Shown: one piece after another, positions 31,593-41,703 of the stretch
How the letters are laid out: the number at the start of each line of letters is the position of its first letter
Position numbering within the stretch: the first letter of the stretch is position 1
Assembly: GCF_000284075.1 (NCBI RefSeq)
Contig: NC_017042.1
Coordinates: 1,178,001 to 1,242,000, forward strand
Length of the DNA stretch: 64,000 nt
Direction of reading: 5' to 3'
Origin: Rickettsia rhipicephali str. 3-7-female6-CWPP
GTDB taxonomy: Bacteria > Pseudomonadota > Alphaproteobacteria > Rickettsiales > Rickettsiaceae
Program-made: the position numbers and the translations under genes
The notes under the pieces: model-generated
The model's input: only the letters and a program-made list of their open reading frames with translations
Database searches by the model: none
Told to the model about the DNA's origin: nothing

Positions 31593-32747
31593 ATGCTTAG
31601 AAAACAATTCCTTTCATCAATAATAAAACATTTTAAAACTCATAAAGTTTGTGCCTTGTTAGGACCAAGGCAGTGCGGAAAAACTACACTTTCTAAACAA
31701 TTCGTAGAAGCTTATAATATTCCTAAAATCAATATTTTTGATCTGGAAAATCCTTTAGATTTAGCAAGATTAAATGAACCGATGCTTGCTTTGTCTGATT
31801 TAAAAGGATTTGTTATTATTGATGAAATTCAGTATAAACCGAATCTATTCCCTATTTTAAGAGTTCTTGTTGATACAACTGATATTAAATTTTTAGTACT
31901 AGGCAGTGCATCAAGAGACTTAATTAAACAAGGTTCTGAAACACTAGCAGGTAGAATAGGTTATATTGAAATGACACCGTTTACCTTATCTGAAGTGTCA
32001 GGTACTCAGCAATTATGGATACGCGGCGGATTTCCTTTATCATATCTTGCAGATGATGAAGAGTTAAGTGCTTTATGGCGTCAGAATTACATTAAAACAT
32101 TTTTAGAAAGAGATATACCAAATTTAGGTTTTACAATTCCGTCTATGCAGTTACGTAGGTTTTGGTTAATGCTTTGCCATTATCATGCTAATATATTTAA
32201 TGCTTCAGAACTTGGAAATTCTTTATCTATCTCATATCATACCGCAAAGCATTATTTAGATATTTTAGAGGGAACTTTTATGATCCGTATTTTGCAGCCT
32301 TGGTATGAAAACCTTAAAAAAAGACAAGTTAAGACTCCAAAAATCTTTTTTAGAGATAGTGGAATATATCACGCTTTATTAGGCTTAAATAATTATGAAT
32401 CTTTAAGCACTCATCCTAAAATAGGTGCATCATGGGAAGGATTTGCCTTAGAACAAATTATTAGATATTATAAAGCCGAATCCGAAGAATGTTATTTTTG
32501 GTCATCTCATAATGGAGCGGAAATAGATCTGTTAATTTTTAAAAATGGAAAACGTTTGGGGTTTGAAATTAAATATACAAATACACCGAGTATTACAAAA
32601 TCAATGCAAATATCTTTAAAAGATTTAAAACTTGATCAAATGAATGTAATATTTCCAGGTGAGATTAGCTTTAAATTGTCAGAAAAAATACAGGCAATAG
32701 GTCTTTCGAGCTTAATTCAAAATGATACAAAAGCTGCAACTATATAG
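31593..32747 (+). CDS. AAA_14/DUF4143 ATPase
   Basis: A 384-residue protein of the widespread bacterial and archaeal family with an N-terminal AAA_14 ATPase domain and a C-terminal DUF4143 domain. Walker A is GPRQCGKTT (24-32), Walker B FVIIDEIQYKPNLF, and a sensor GSASRDLIKQGSETLAGR follows. The middle has a winged-helix-like part (ELGNSLSISYHTAKHYLDILEGTFMI). The C-terminus ends in a nuclease-like FFWSSHNGAEIDLLI..GFEIKYT fold, in which D and E..K match a PD-(D/E)xK core. The cellular role is unknown; these genes spread horizontally. It is intact here and begins 69 bases after gmk. Confidence 0.88.
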   Translation: MLRKQFLSSIIKHFKTHKVCALLGPRQCGKTTLSKQFVEAYNIPKINIFDLENPLDLARLNEPMLALSDLKGFVIIDEIQYKPNLFPILRVLVDTTDIKFLVLGSASRDLIKQGSETLAGRIGYIEMTPFTLSEVSGTQQLWIRGGFPLSYLADDEELSALWRQNYIKTFLERDIPNLGFTIPSMQLRRFWLMLCHYHANIFNASELGNSLSISYHTAKHYLDILEGTFMIRILQPWYENLKKRQVKTPKIFFRDSGIYHALLGLNNYESLSTHPKIGASWEGFALEQIIRYYKAESEECYFWSSHNGAEIDLLIFKNGKRLGFEIKYTNTPSITKSMQISLKDLKLDQMNVIFPGEISFKLSEKIQAIGLSSLIQNDTKAATI

Positions 32748-32759
32748 TTACAGCTTTTA
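32728..32759. terminator. Possible bidirectional terminator hairpin
   Basis: aaaagctgcaac-tatata-gttacagctttt spans the stop of the AAA/DUF4143 gene and lies between two converging genes. The stem has one mismatch; the T-tracts are short (4), so termination is not certain. Confidence 0.45.
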
Positions 32760-32764
32760 GAATG

Positions 32765-32995
32765 TTATATTATTTCACATCCGTATTTAGAAGCTTTACC
32801 GGCAAGTTTGATATCTTTGGAAGCATTATCCACACAATTACCTAAATCTTGATTATATTGGTGGATTTGACTACTCGCTTGCATAGCTTCTTGAAATATT
32901 GCGTTATGTTGTTGCTGTTGTGCTTCAAATTGTACTTTTGCAGCTTCTAAAGCTGCTTTTCTTTGTTCAGGAGTTAAATTTTTAAATTTAGACAT
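32765..32995 (-). CDS. Small protein of unknown function
   Basis: 76 residues, charged N-terminus SKFKNLTPEQRKAALEAAK then Gln-rich FEAQQQQHNAIFQEAMQ, predicted helical. Two Cys lie near the end (GNCVDNAS, KYGCEII). I see no signal peptide or known domain. It starts 15 bases after the coiled-coil gene at 33011-34081 in the same direction, with an aaagag ribosome-binding-like site in between, so the two are likely one operon. Function unknown; a partner or secreted effector of a host-adapted bacterium is possible but unsupported. Confidence 0.65.
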   Translation of the reverse strand: MSKFKNLTPEQRKAALEAAKVQFEAQQQQHNAIFQEAMQASSQIHQYNQDLGNCVDNASKDIKLAGKASKYGCEII

Positions 32996-33010
32996 AATAT
33001 TACTCTTTAG

Positions 33011-34081
33011 TTAAATTCCTCTCGTTTTATTATTTGTAACTTTAATATTAGGAGTACGAGCAGGATATAAACTCCTAGTATTAGTATCTTTTACTTGTGT
33101 TTGTTCTCTGATTTTATTAGCTAAAGATTTAGTTTTATCCACGTTAATTTTATTTAGTATTTTATTATGATGCTTTATATCCTTTACAACACCGTCTGTC
33201 TTAATTGCTTTATGCTGATTTTTTAGAACTACATATTTTTCATATGCATCTAAATATTTTTCTGGTTCTTTTTTATAACGCTCCTTAATATCACTTCCTA
33301 ATTTCTTTATTTTATCTTTATTTATGTTGTGTTCTTTTTCATGTTTAATAATTTCTTGATCTAATATTTTTTTACTATTTTCAATCTTCTCTACATGTGC
33401 CTTATGTATTTTTAGCATTTCTTGGTAAAATTCTAATTCTCCTTTTAATTCTTTAACTTTTTGTGGTGCTAAGCCTTTTTCTTGTAATTGTTGTGATAAA
33501 TTCGTTATCGTTGTATTTAATTCATTTAATTCTGTATGTGCTTGTTTGTGTTTTTCAGTTATTTTTTTATAGTTTTCATGTAATACTTTATGCGCTTGAT
33601 TTAGTTTAAATATTTCTTCATGAGTTAATATTTCACGATTTAACTCTTCATGATCAATAATGTTTTCCTTTTCCAGTTTATTTATTATCTTATCTAAACG
33701 TTTATTACTTTCTTTAATTCTTTTAGTATCTTTAGTAATATTTTTTATAAATTCATTATGCAAATTATTAAGTGCAGCAATTCTTTGTGCGATTTCTTTT
33801 TCTTCTTCGGCAAGTTTTATTGTTCTTTGTGATTTTAGAAATTTTTCTTCTTGACTCCTAGCTTTCTCAAGAGATTGTTCTACTTCATAGTTCTTGAGCT
33901 TAGCTTCAGCATTCTCTTTTAGATTGGATATGTCAAAATTCAAGCCATATAAAGCTGCTTCGCTTTGTAAACTACTCAATCCTTCTAGAATTATTTCTAT
34001 TTGAGAGCGAGAATAAGAATTTTTAAGATGCTCTTTTAAATTATCGAATTTATATTTTAATGTAGCTGTTATATCAGACAT
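33011..34081 (-). CDS. Long coiled-coil protein of unknown function
   Basis: 356 residues, Lys/Glu-rich and almost wholly helical: coiled coil from about residue 45 to 300 (EEKEIAQRIAALNNLHNEF, KVKELKGELEFYQEMLK). No membrane segment or signal peptide. The C-terminus is different: basic and unstructured (SLYPARTPNIKVTNNKTRGI), a pattern seen in type IV secretion substrates, but here that is only a guess. Operon with the 76-residue gene downstream. I do not recognise the family. The N-terminal SDITATLKYKFDNLKEHLKN has no known motif. No ribosome-binding site is visible before 34081. Confidence 0.75.
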   Translation of the reverse strand: MSDITATLKYKFDNLKEHLKNSYSRSQIEIILEGLSSLQSEAALYGLNFDISNLKENAEAKLKNYEVEQSLEKARSQEEKFLKSQRTIKLAEEEKEIAQRIAALNNLHNEFIKNITKDTKRIKESNKRLDKIINKLEKENIIDHEELNREILTHEEIFKLNQAHKVLHENYKKITEKHKQAHTELNELNTTITNLSQQLQEKGLAPQKVKELKGELEFYQEMLKIHKAHVEKIENSKKILDQEIIKHEKEHNINKDKIKKLGSDIKERYKKEPEKYLDAYEKYVVLKNQHKAIKTDGVVKDIKHHNKILNKINVDKTKSLANKIREQTQVKDTNTRSLYPARTPNIKVTNNKTRGI

Positions 34082-34161
34082 ACATGCTAATCATCTTTAA
34101 TATTAACGCCAAGAAACGTTAACAAAAGTTAATAATTAAGTCAAGAAAATTTTAACAAAAA

Positions 34162-35943
34162 TTAATCTTGTATTTCTAGCCATTGATTTAATAACTCGTC
34201 TAGCTTCTTTTTATCATTAATTAATTGGCTAGTAATGCGGTTATATTTTTGAGGATTATCTAAATATAGATTAACGTCTTCAAGTTCTTTTTCTAAGTGT
34301 TTGATGGATATTTCTAGCTTTTCAATATCGTTGGGCAATGTTTCAAGCAAACGCTGATATTTATAAGATAGCTTTTTATTTAGAGGTTCTTTTTGAGAAG
34401 TTAGTGGTAGTGGTTTTGAAGCTTTTTTGGCTATAGGAGAGGTAGTAAAATACTGCTTATAATCTTCATAACCTCCTGTTAAATCATGAATTTTACCTTG
34501 AGCGAAAACTAAAGTTCTAGTAACTAACCTATCTAAAAAGTCACGATCATGGCTCACGACTATTAAAGTACCTGAATAATCTGCAAGTATATCTAGTAAA
34601 ATTTCCAGACTATCCATATCGAGGTCATTAGTCGGTTCATCTAAAATTAACAGATTTCCAGGGTTAATTAGAATTTTTGCAAGTAATAATCTATTGGCTT
34701 CACCGCCTGATAGAATAGCGGTTTTTGCATTAAGTAGTTTAGGATTAAACATGAATTGTTTTAAATAACCGGCAACATGCATGGTTTTACCGTTTGGCAA
34801 AAATACTTGATCACCGCCTGTAGGACATAAAGTTTGTTGTAATGTATGATTAGGTTCTAGTTTTTCTCTATGTTGATCAAAATATGAAATATCTAAATTA
34901 CCGCCATATATAATTTTGCCGCTTTCAGGGGTAAGCTGTTTTGTTAGTAGTTTGATAAAGGTAGATTTGCCTGCGCCATTTGCACCGATTATACCAATTT
35001 TCTCGCCTTTTTTTACACGAAAGCTAAAATTATCAATAATTTTAGTATTTTTATAACTAAAAGTAATATTATCTGCTTCAATAATGAATTTACTTTTAGC
35101 TATATTTCCGGCAAGCTCTGCCCTAACTCTTTGTGTTGAACTAGCTAGTTTTGCAGTCTGTTCTTGTGTTATTGCTCTTAAAGCTTTCAAATCCGCAAGT
35201 CTCTTTTGATTCCGCTTACGTCTAGCAGTAACACCGGCATTTAACCATTCATTTTCTTGAGATAATTTTTTATTTAATTTCCGAAGAGCGGCTTCTTCTT
35301 GGTCTATGATAATTGTTTGCCATTCATCAAAAAATTTAAATCCTTTATCAGATTTACGTAAAATTCCTCTATCAAGCCACCAAATTTTATTAGTAACATT
35401 TGAGAGAAATGTTCTATCATGACTAACGCAAATAATAGCACCGTTATAAGATTTAACAAATTCTTCTAACCATTCGATTGTTGCAATATCTAGATGGTTA
35501 GTCGGTTCATCAAGTAGTAATATTTCCGGCTCTAATATTAAAGCTTTAGCAAGGCTTGCTCTTCTCAGTTGACCGCCTGAATAGGTGGATAAATTATCTG
35601 TTCCGTTGATTTGTAATTTTTCTAGAATTATATCGATTTGGTATTTATCTATTTCTTTTGTACTATCTGTTTGTTGTAAGACAAAATCATAAACAGTTAG
35701 ATGAGTTTTTATAGAAATATCTTGTCTTAAATAACCGGTTGTAACTAAAGGATCTTGAAATAATTCACCGTTATCTAGCTCATAATCACCTGATATTACT
35801 TTCATTAAGCTTGATTTCCCGCAGCCGTTACGTCCTATAAGACAAATCTTATCGCCTTTGTACAAATAAAGCTCTAAATCAGATAAAATTACTTTATCCG
35901 CAAAACTTAAGTTACCGTCTTTAATGTAATAAATTGGGGTCAT
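34162..35943 (-). CDS. uup: ABC-F family ATPase (Uup-like)
   Basis: 593 residues: two ABC ATPase domains and a C-terminal coiled coil, no membrane segments. Domain 1: Walker A GRNGCGKSS (37-45), signature YSGGQLRRASLAKAL, Walker B EILLLDEPTNHLD. Domain 2: GANGAGKSTF, ILSGGEANRLLLAKIL, LLILDEPTNDLD. The linker KKLSQENEWLNAGVTARRKRNQKR is the ABC-F interdomain segment. Uup proteins act on ribosomes or DNA rather than transport; the C-terminal ~80 residues (LEKLEISIKHLEKELEDV) resemble the Uup DNA-binding coil. Not an exporter. Confidence 0.92.
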   Translation of the reverse strand: MTPIYYIKDGNLSFADKVILSDLELYLYKGDKICLIGRNGCGKSSLMKVISGDYELDNGELFQDPLVTTGYLRQDISIKTHLTVYDFVLQQTDSTKEIDKYQIDIILEKLQINGTDNLSTYSGGQLRRASLAKALILEPEILLLDEPTNHLDIATIEWLEEFVKSYNGAIICVSHDRTFLSNVTNKIWWLDRGILRKSDKGFKFFDEWQTIIIDQEEAALRKLNKKLSQENEWLNAGVTARRKRNQKRLADLKALRAITQEQTAKLASSTQRVRAELAGNIAKSKFIIEADNITFSYKNTKIIDNFSFRVKKGEKIGIIGANGAGKSTFIKLLTKQLTPESGKIIYGGNLDISYFDQHREKLEPNHTLQQTLCPTGGDQVFLPNGKTMHVAGYLKQFMFNPKLLNAKTAILSGGEANRLLLAKILINPGNLLILDEPTNDLDMDSLEILLDILADYSGTLIVVSHDRDFLDRLVTRTLVFAQGKIHDLTGGYEDYKQYFTTSPIAKKASKPLPLTSQKEPLNKKLSYKYQRLLETLPNDIEKLEISIKHLEKELEDVNLYLDNPQKYNRITSQLINDKKKLDELLNQWLEIQD

Positions 35944-35966
35944 AGTTGATTATTGGCTAGTTTTTA

Positions 35967-36099
35967 TGTCATTCCTGCGAAAGCAGGAATCTAGAAAAAT
36001 AACCTTAATATTGGTACAAAATTACATATTTGATAGAATAAACATATAAAAACAAGTTTTTATATGTTTTACTGGATTCCTGCTTTCGCAGGAATGACA
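35967..36099. repeat. Palindromic repeat (tgtcattcc family)
   Basis: tgtcattcctgcgaaagcag opens it and ctgctttcgcaggaatgaca closes it, with an inner hairpin about 36026-36069 (aacatataaaaacaagtttt). Sits between the ABC-F gene start and fabF. Confidence 0.85.
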
Positions 36100-36115
36100 T
36101 TAGTTAAAGGTTGGT

Positions 36116-36240
36116 AGACGAAGTTTAATTTGGCAAAGCGCAAAGAGTCCATAAGACGAGGAGCGGAACGTATACTTAATACGTGAGTACCACAGTGCTT
36201 ATAGGACTTTGTACCAATTTTTCAAATTAAACGAATATAC
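36116..36240. repeat. Type X palindromic element overlapping the fabF 3' end
   Basis: agacgaagtttaatttggc opens it and caaattaaacgaatatac closes it, core aacgtatacttaatacgtgag. The last three fabF codons and its stop (36227-36238) are in the element's right arm. Confidence 0.85.
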
Positions 36241-37501
36241 TCTTAATCACTAAACTAGCATTAGTACCACCGAATCCGAACGAGTTGGAAAGCACGTAAT
36301 CTATCTTAGTTTTCTTAGCTTTAAGTGCAACTAAATCTATATTCACCTCATCCATAGGGTTATCTAAGTTTAAGGTTGGCGGTGCAATCTGGTCTCTAAT
36401 TGCAAGAGCTGAAAAGATAAACTCAACACTTCCTGCCGCACCAAGCAAATGTCCTATTGATGATTTAGTAGAAGACATTAAAACTTTGGGATTCGCTTCT
36501 AAAAATAATTTTTGTACGGCTGCTAATTCTATTCCATCACCAAGTGTAGTAGAAGTACCGTGTGCATTAATATAATCAATCATATCGGGCGTGATAGTTG
36601 CATCTAGCATTGCGTCTCTCATAGCTCTATAAGCTCCTCTACCTTCAGGATGTGGAGCTGTCATATGATAGGCGTCACCTGTAGAGCCGTACCCTATAAC
36701 TTCACCGTAAATTTTAGCCCCTCGATTTAAGGCATGCTCATATTCTTCCAAGACTACAACGCCTGCTCCTTCACCCATAACAAAGCCGCTGCGGTCTTTA
36801 TCCCAAGGTCTTGAGGCTTTTTCAGGATTATCGTTATATTTAGTACATAATGCTCTAGCAGCAACGAAACCTGCAACTCCGACAGGTGTAACTGGAGCTT
36901 CCGCACCGCCTGCGATCATAACATCGGCATAGCCGTGCTTTATCACACGCATAGCATCGCCTATAGCATGTGCCCCTGTAGAGCAAGCTGTTACTGCCGT
37001 TTGGTTTGGACCGCTAAAACCGTATTTTATAGAAACAAGACCGGATAAAAGATTAATTAATGAAGCGGGGATAAAGAAAGGACTAACTTTGCCGTTATTT
37101 TCTTGATAAAGTTTGATAGAGGTATCTTCGATCATTTTAAGACCGCCGATTCCTGAACCTAATATCAAGCCAGTTCTATCACGAGATTTTTCATCATCGG
37201 GTAACCAGCCACTATCTTCAACTGCTTCGGTTGCGGCTGCTACTCCGTAATGGATAAATTTATCCATTTTACTTAGTCTATTAACGTCATCTGCTTGTGT
37301 AAAATTTTCAAGTTTAAATCCATCTTTCTCAGAGTTATCTATAAGTCCGGCAATTTTACACGCAAGTTTAGAAGTGTCAAATTCTGTAATAGTTTTTATA
37401 CCGCTTACTCCATCTACAATATTTTTCCAAGATGAGCTAACATTAAGCCCAACAGGAGTAACAAGTCCAAGTCCGGTAATAACTACTCTTTGATTTGACA
37501 T
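36227..37501 (-). CDS. fabF: 3-oxoacyl-ACP synthase II (KASII)
   Basis: Elongating condensing enzyme of fatty-acid synthesis. 424 residues. The Cys-His-His triad is present: Cys in TACSTGAHAIG (about 172), NAHGTSTTLGD and IGHLLGAAGSVE. The final FGFGGTNASLVI is complete, after which the last residues (IFV) and the stop come from the type X repeat that abuts the gene. 35 bases separate it from acpP upstream, so acpP and fabF are an operon. Confidence 0.96.
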   Translation of the reverse strand: MSNQRVVITGLGLVTPVGLNVSSSWKNIVDGVSGIKTITEFDTSKLACKIAGLIDNSEKDGFKLENFTQADDVNRLSKMDKFIHYGVAAATEAVEDSGWLPDDEKSRDRTGLILGSGIGGLKMIEDTSIKLYQENNGKVSPFFIPASLINLLSGLVSIKYGFSGPNQTAVTACSTGAHAIGDAMRVIKHGYADVMIAGGAEAPVTPVGVAGFVAARALCTKYNDNPEKASRPWDKDRSGFVMGEGAGVVVLEEYEHALNRGAKIYGEVIGYGSTGDAYHMTAPHPEGRGAYRAMRDAMLDATITPDMIDYINAHGTSTTLGDGIELAAVQKLFLEANPKVLMSSTKSSIGHLLGAAGSVEFIFSALAIRDQIAPPTLNLDNPMDEVNIDLVALKAKKTKIDYVLSNSFGFGGTNASLVIKSIFV

Positions 37502-37536
37502 TTTTAATTATCTATTAGGGATTTAATTTATGCAGA

Positions 37537-37782
37537 TTAAGATTGGCGTTCTTTGATATATTTTATAACATCGGATACGGTTTTAATTTTAGTGGCTTCA
37601 TCATCAGGGATATCAATACCATATTCAACTTCTATTGCCATCATTAACTCTACGGTATCAAGGCTATCGGCTTTCAAATCTTCTATAAATCTTGAATCCG
37701 TAGTTATTATCGATTTATCTTTATTTAGCTTTTCAGCAACCATTTCAATAACTTTCTGTTCGATCTTATCCGTTGTACTCAT
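37537..37782 (-). CDS. acpP: Acyl carrier protein
   Basis: An 81-residue acidic four-helix carrier; Ser40 in ADSLDTVELM takes the 4'-phosphopantetheine. I start at 37782 (MSTTDKIEQK) because a GGAG ribosome-binding site stands 8-9 bases ahead of it. An in-frame ATG at 37797 (MEFKIMSTT) exists but has no such site; in fact it contributes part of the GGAG. Lies between fabG and fabF as in most bacteria, with 180 bases to fabG. Confidence 0.95.
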   Translation of the reverse strand: MSTTDKIEQKVIEMVAEKLNKDKSIITTDSRFIEDLKADSLDTVELMMAIEVEYGIDIPDDEATKIKTVSDVIKYIKERQS

Positions 37783-37962
37783 AATTTTGAACTCCATAAA
37801 TCATTTAATTTTATATGCCGTATAATAGCGGTTATTCAGCTATTAGACTTTATTTTAACTGTATTTGAATATTTATTTAAAATATTCATCGCATTCTATC
37901 TTTAAAAGAACTTTTAACACAAAAAATTATTTTATGCTAGCACAAAATAATCTTATTAATTT

Positions 37963-38688
37963 TTATACCATTAACATACCGCCGTTTACATGTATAGTTT
38001 GACCGGTAATATATGATGCCTGATCGCTTGCTAAAAATGCGACTGAGTTTGCCACGTCTTCCGGCATACCGTAAGTGCCTAGCGGAATTTTTTGTACTAT
38101 AGCTTCTCTTTGTTTTTCATTTAGTTTATCGGTCATATTTGATTTAATAAATCCTGGAGCTACTGCGTTAACCGTAATTCCTCTGGTTGCAACTTCGTAA
38201 GAGAGTGATTTGGTCATACCTATTAAACCTGCTTTAGAAGCACAATAATTAGCCTGCCCGGGGTTACCTGAAATTCCTACTATTGAAGATATGTTAATAA
38301 TACGTCCATACCTGTTTTGTATCATTTTTTTTATGGCTTCACGATTTAAAATAAAATTTGCTTTTAAATTAATATCAATAACTTTGTCAAAATCTTCATC
38401 TTTCATTCTAATTGCTAGCGTATCGCTAGTAATACCGGCATTACATACTAAAATATCTAACTTTGATGCTTTAGATATTAAATTGCTACATTCTTCCTTA
38501 TCGGCAAGATTACATACTTCTATCGTATAATTATCTTTTACAACATTTCCAAGGGATTTTAATTTTTCCTCATTACTACCGCTAATAATTACATGGCTTC
38601 CGAGTTTGTGCAGTAACCTCGCTATAGCTCCGCCTATGTCTCCTGAAGCTCCCGTAATTAAGGCAGTTTTACCTGTTAAATCAATCAT
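37963..38688 (-). CDS. fabG: 3-oxoacyl-ACP reductase
   Basis: A 241-residue NADPH-dependent short-chain reductase of fatty-acid elongation. [12 protein letters not shown] is the nucleotide motif, NAGIT the structural one, S..YCASK the active site, and [13 protein letters not shown] the C-terminal loop. I choose the ATG at 38688 ([13 protein letters not shown]) because GGAGG lies 8 bases upstream. The in-frame ATG at 38709 is inside recA without such a site. With this start the gene overlaps the recA stop by 8 bases (ATGATTGA), implying translational coupling. Confidence 0.95.
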   Translation of the reverse strand: MIDLTGKTALITGASGDIGGAIARLLHKLGSHVIISGSNEEKLKSLGNVVKDNYTIEVCNLADKEECSNLISKASKLDILVCNAGITSDTLAIRMKDEDFDKVIDINLKANFILNREAIKKMIQNRYGRIINISSIVGISGNPGQANYCASKAGLIGMTKSLSYEVATRGITVNAVAPGFIKSNMTDKLNEKQREAIVQKIPLGTYGMPEDVANSVAFLASDQASYITGQTIHVNGGMLMV

Positions 38689-39712
38689 TTTTTTCCTCCG
38701 TTTGATCAAGATTTATATTAGTAATTTTTGACGATTTTTCACGTATTATTTTCTCAATTTCGTTGGAAATTTGTGGATGTTCTTTTAAATATTGTTTGAC
38801 GTTTTCACGCCCTTGACCTATGCGTACGTTCTTGTAGGAAAACCAAGAGCCGGATTTCTCAACAATATCAAGCTTAACTCCAAGGTCGATTATCTCGCCT
38901 TCTTTTGAAATACCTGAACCGTACATTATATCAAAATCTGCAGTTTTAAATGGAGGAGATACTTTGTTTTTGACTACTTTTACTTTGGTTTGACTGCCTA
39001 TTACTTCTTCTTTATCTTTAATGGAGCCGATTCTTCTTATATCTATCCTAACAGAAGCATAGAATTTTAAGGCATTACCGCCTGTCGTAGTTTCAGGACT
39101 ACCGAACATCACACCTATTTTCATTCTGATTTGATTAATGAAAACAGTAATACAATTGGTGCGATTAATTGATGCGGTCAGTTTACGCAAAGCCTGGCTC
39201 ATTAATCTTGCTTGAGAAGCCATTTGAGCATCACCCATTTCGCCCTCAATCTCTGATTTCGGTACTAAAGCCGCAACACTATCTATTATTATCATATCAA
39301 TACCGCCGGAGCGAATTAACGTATCGGCAATTTCTAGGGCTTGTTCACCTGTATCGGGCTGTGAAATAATAAGCTCATCAATATTTACGCCTAATTTTTT
39401 AGCATAAGCAGGGTCTAATGCATGCTCGGCATCAATAAAAGCACATGTACCATCCTTTTTTTGAGCTTCTGCAATTAAATGCAATGTTAGAGTGGTTTTA
39501 CCTGAGCTTTCAGGACCGAAAATCTCGATGATTCTACCTTTGGGAACACCGCCGATTCCAAGAGCTATATCTAGCCCAAGTGAGCCGGTCGATACGGCCT
39601 CTATATCAACATGCGGACGCTGCCCTAGTTTCATTACCGAACCTTTACCATAGCTTTTTTCAATTTGTGCGAGTGCTGCGGCAATGGCTCTTTCCTTATC
39701 TGTATTTGACAT
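38681..39712 (-). CDS. recA: Recombinase RecA
   Basis: 343 residues; ATP-dependent strand exchange and recombination repair. Walker [10 protein letters not shown] (66-74), Walker [13 protein letters not shown]1 [20 protein letters not shown] and L2 [27 protein letters not shown] are all intact. The C-terminus is acidic as usual. Its 3' end overlaps fabG by 8 bases, an unusual pairing of repair and lipid genes. No GTTC-N7-GTTC LexA box is visible upstream. Confidence 0.98.
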   Translation of the reverse strand: MSNTDKERAIAAALAQIEKSYGKGSVMKLGQRPHVDIEAVSTGSLGLDIALGIGGVPKGRIIEIFGPESSGKTTLTLHLIAEAQKKDGTCAFIDAEHALDPAYAKKLGVNIDELIISQPDTGEQALEIADTLIRSGGIDMIIIDSVAALVPKSEIEGEMGDAQMASQARLMSQALRKLTASINRTNCITVFINQIRMKIGVMFGSPETTTGGNALKFYASVRIDIRRIGSIKDKEEVIGSQTKVKVVKNKVSPPFKTADFDIMYGSGISKEGEIIDLGVKLDIVEKSGSWFSYKNVRIGQGRENVKQYLKEHPQISNEIEKIIREKSSKITNINLDQTEEKND

Positions 39713-40012
39713 AAATTTCTATATTATAAACTTACCAATCAAAATATAAGCTTGAGAAAGAAAAATCAAATTTTATTTATGTTATTGTGCTTGTAAGATT
39801 AAATCTTGACTTCCATACTAGGTGATGCTTAGATGTTAAATTTACTTGTGTTATGGTTAATTGATTTGGACTTGCTTACTATGTTACCAACTGAATTAAC
39901 CTAGGACTATTAACAAAATAAATTTTAAAGCTAATTAAATTACTTGTTAACAGTTCCATAGTTCTCGAAAAAGATAGATTTAGTAAAACCCTTATTAAAT
40001 AACTTATCACAT
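39713..40012. other. Gene-free gap with no recognisable element
   Basis: 300 bases of AT-rich sequence between divergent recA and the MFS pseudogene. I see no repeat copy, tRNA or convincing promoter pair in it. Confidence 0.5.
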
Positions 40013-41572
40013 ATGGTATCACAATTTCCGCAAACTGAATATATCACTAAAGATAATTCATCATCTATATCTTATAAATTTAGATGGCATATTTTAATTA
40101 TTTTAAGCATTTGCTTACTTTTGGTATCGATGGATGCTACAATCTTGCATGCTGTTATGCCTACTATAATCCTTGATTTAAAACCATCTAATTTACAACA
40201 ATTATGGATAATCAATGCATATGCATTAGTATTATCAGGTCTTCTAATTACCGCAGGTGCATTAGGAGATAGATTTGGTCGTAAAAGATTATTACTTTGG
40301 GGGCTTTTAGTTTTTTCCATCGCTTCAATGTTAGTTTATGTATTTGATAGCTCATGGGGATTAGTATTATGTCATGCTTTACTTGGGTTAGGAGGATCAG
40401 TGATGATGCCTTCCACTTTATCGATATTGCGTAACATTTTTACTAATACACATGAACGTATGATCGCAATATCCGTGTGGGGAATAATGGCAACCGTAGG
40501 AGCTACAGGACCAGTACTAGGAAGGAGTATTGGTTGAGCTTTTAAGTGGCAATTTGCATTTTTTATAAATGCACCTATTGCATTAGTAATTATTGCTTTT
40601 GGCATAGTTTGGATTCCTGAATCATCTAATCCTAGTAATGAACCATGGGATTGGATAGGAGTATTTCAATCGTTTTTTGGGACGGCAGCTTTAGTTCAAG
40701 GCATTAAGATGTTGGCTAAATACGGTATTATGAATCTAGCATCCGGCGGAATGCTATTAATTGGCATTGTGTTACTAATAATAATATTTACCTTACGTCA
40801 ACTTAAAAGTGATGATCCGTTAGTGGATATGCGTTTATTCTTAATTAGCAATTTTAGTATAGAAGTAATAGTTTATTTGCTGATTACGTGTGTCTTAGGA
40901 TCCATAATGTATCTTATGTCCTTATGGTTACAGTTTATCAAAGGGGTTAAGTCCTTTGTATGTAGGTCTTTATATGTTGCCTGCAGCAGTTTTTGCTTTA
41001 ATTGCCTCTTTAGTTATGCAATATTTACTCACACGATTTATCGCACGTGTAATAATGTTTAGTGGGCTTATCTTTACTACTATATCATTAATTTTACCTA
41101 GTATATTAGACTATAGAGATTTATTATCGAATACTATATATCTTGGATTGCTTGGTATAGGAAGTAGTCTATGCCTCTCTACCACCGTAACAGTTATGAT
41201 GAATGCAGTACCGGCAGAGAGATCCGGAGGGAGGTGCAGCAGCATTACAAGAAACAGCATATGAATTAGGTAATGTATTAGGTATAGCTGTTATTGTGAG
41301 TATTACGTCTTTTATATATAGTAACAATCTAGTAATTCCTCACGGTGTTTCTGTATCAATGGCAGAAATAGCTCGTGACTCAATCGGTGAAGGAATAATT
41401 ATTGCTCAACAAATACCACCTTCATTTGTTCACGAATTAATTAAGGAGGTTAATATTACTTTTATAAATGCATTTAATAGTAGATATTATTCTAGGAATA
41501 ATCATGCTAATATTGGCGGGTGTGATTATGTATGTTCTTCCTCCTTTTAAAGCATCTACCTCTCTACATTAA
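40013..41572 (+). pseudogene. Dead MFS multidrug-type transporter (EmrB/QacA-like)
   Basis: A 14-helix drug:proton antiporter relic of about 515 codons. It starts MVSQFPQTEYITK at 40013 and shows the family motif DATILHAVMPTI and GDRFGRKRLLLWG. An in-frame TGA at 40535 interrupts GRSIG*AFKWQFAFFINAPI (Trp to stop is likely). Frameshifts follow near 40935 (after LWLQ, before LSPLYVGLYMLPA), 41220 (ERxGGAAALQETAYELGNVLG) and 41488. The end GIIMLILAGVIMYVLPPFK stops at 41572. At least one stop and three frameshifts mean no functional protein, but all parts are still there, so the loss is recent. Confidence 0.92.
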
Positions 41573-41703
41573 TATGATGAAACTGGTATAGAAACCTTAC
41601 CGTCTTTTGCTATTTTTGCACTATTTACCATAATGGTTAAATGATCTTAGTGCTTATTTTTATAGTAGGTAGTTAATAAAATGAGATGATGATATTTTTA
41701 AGG

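Noticed and set aside
39713..39800. SOS-type LexA box for recA
   Set aside because: No GTTC-N7-GTTC or CTG-N10-CAG operator could be found upstream of recA.
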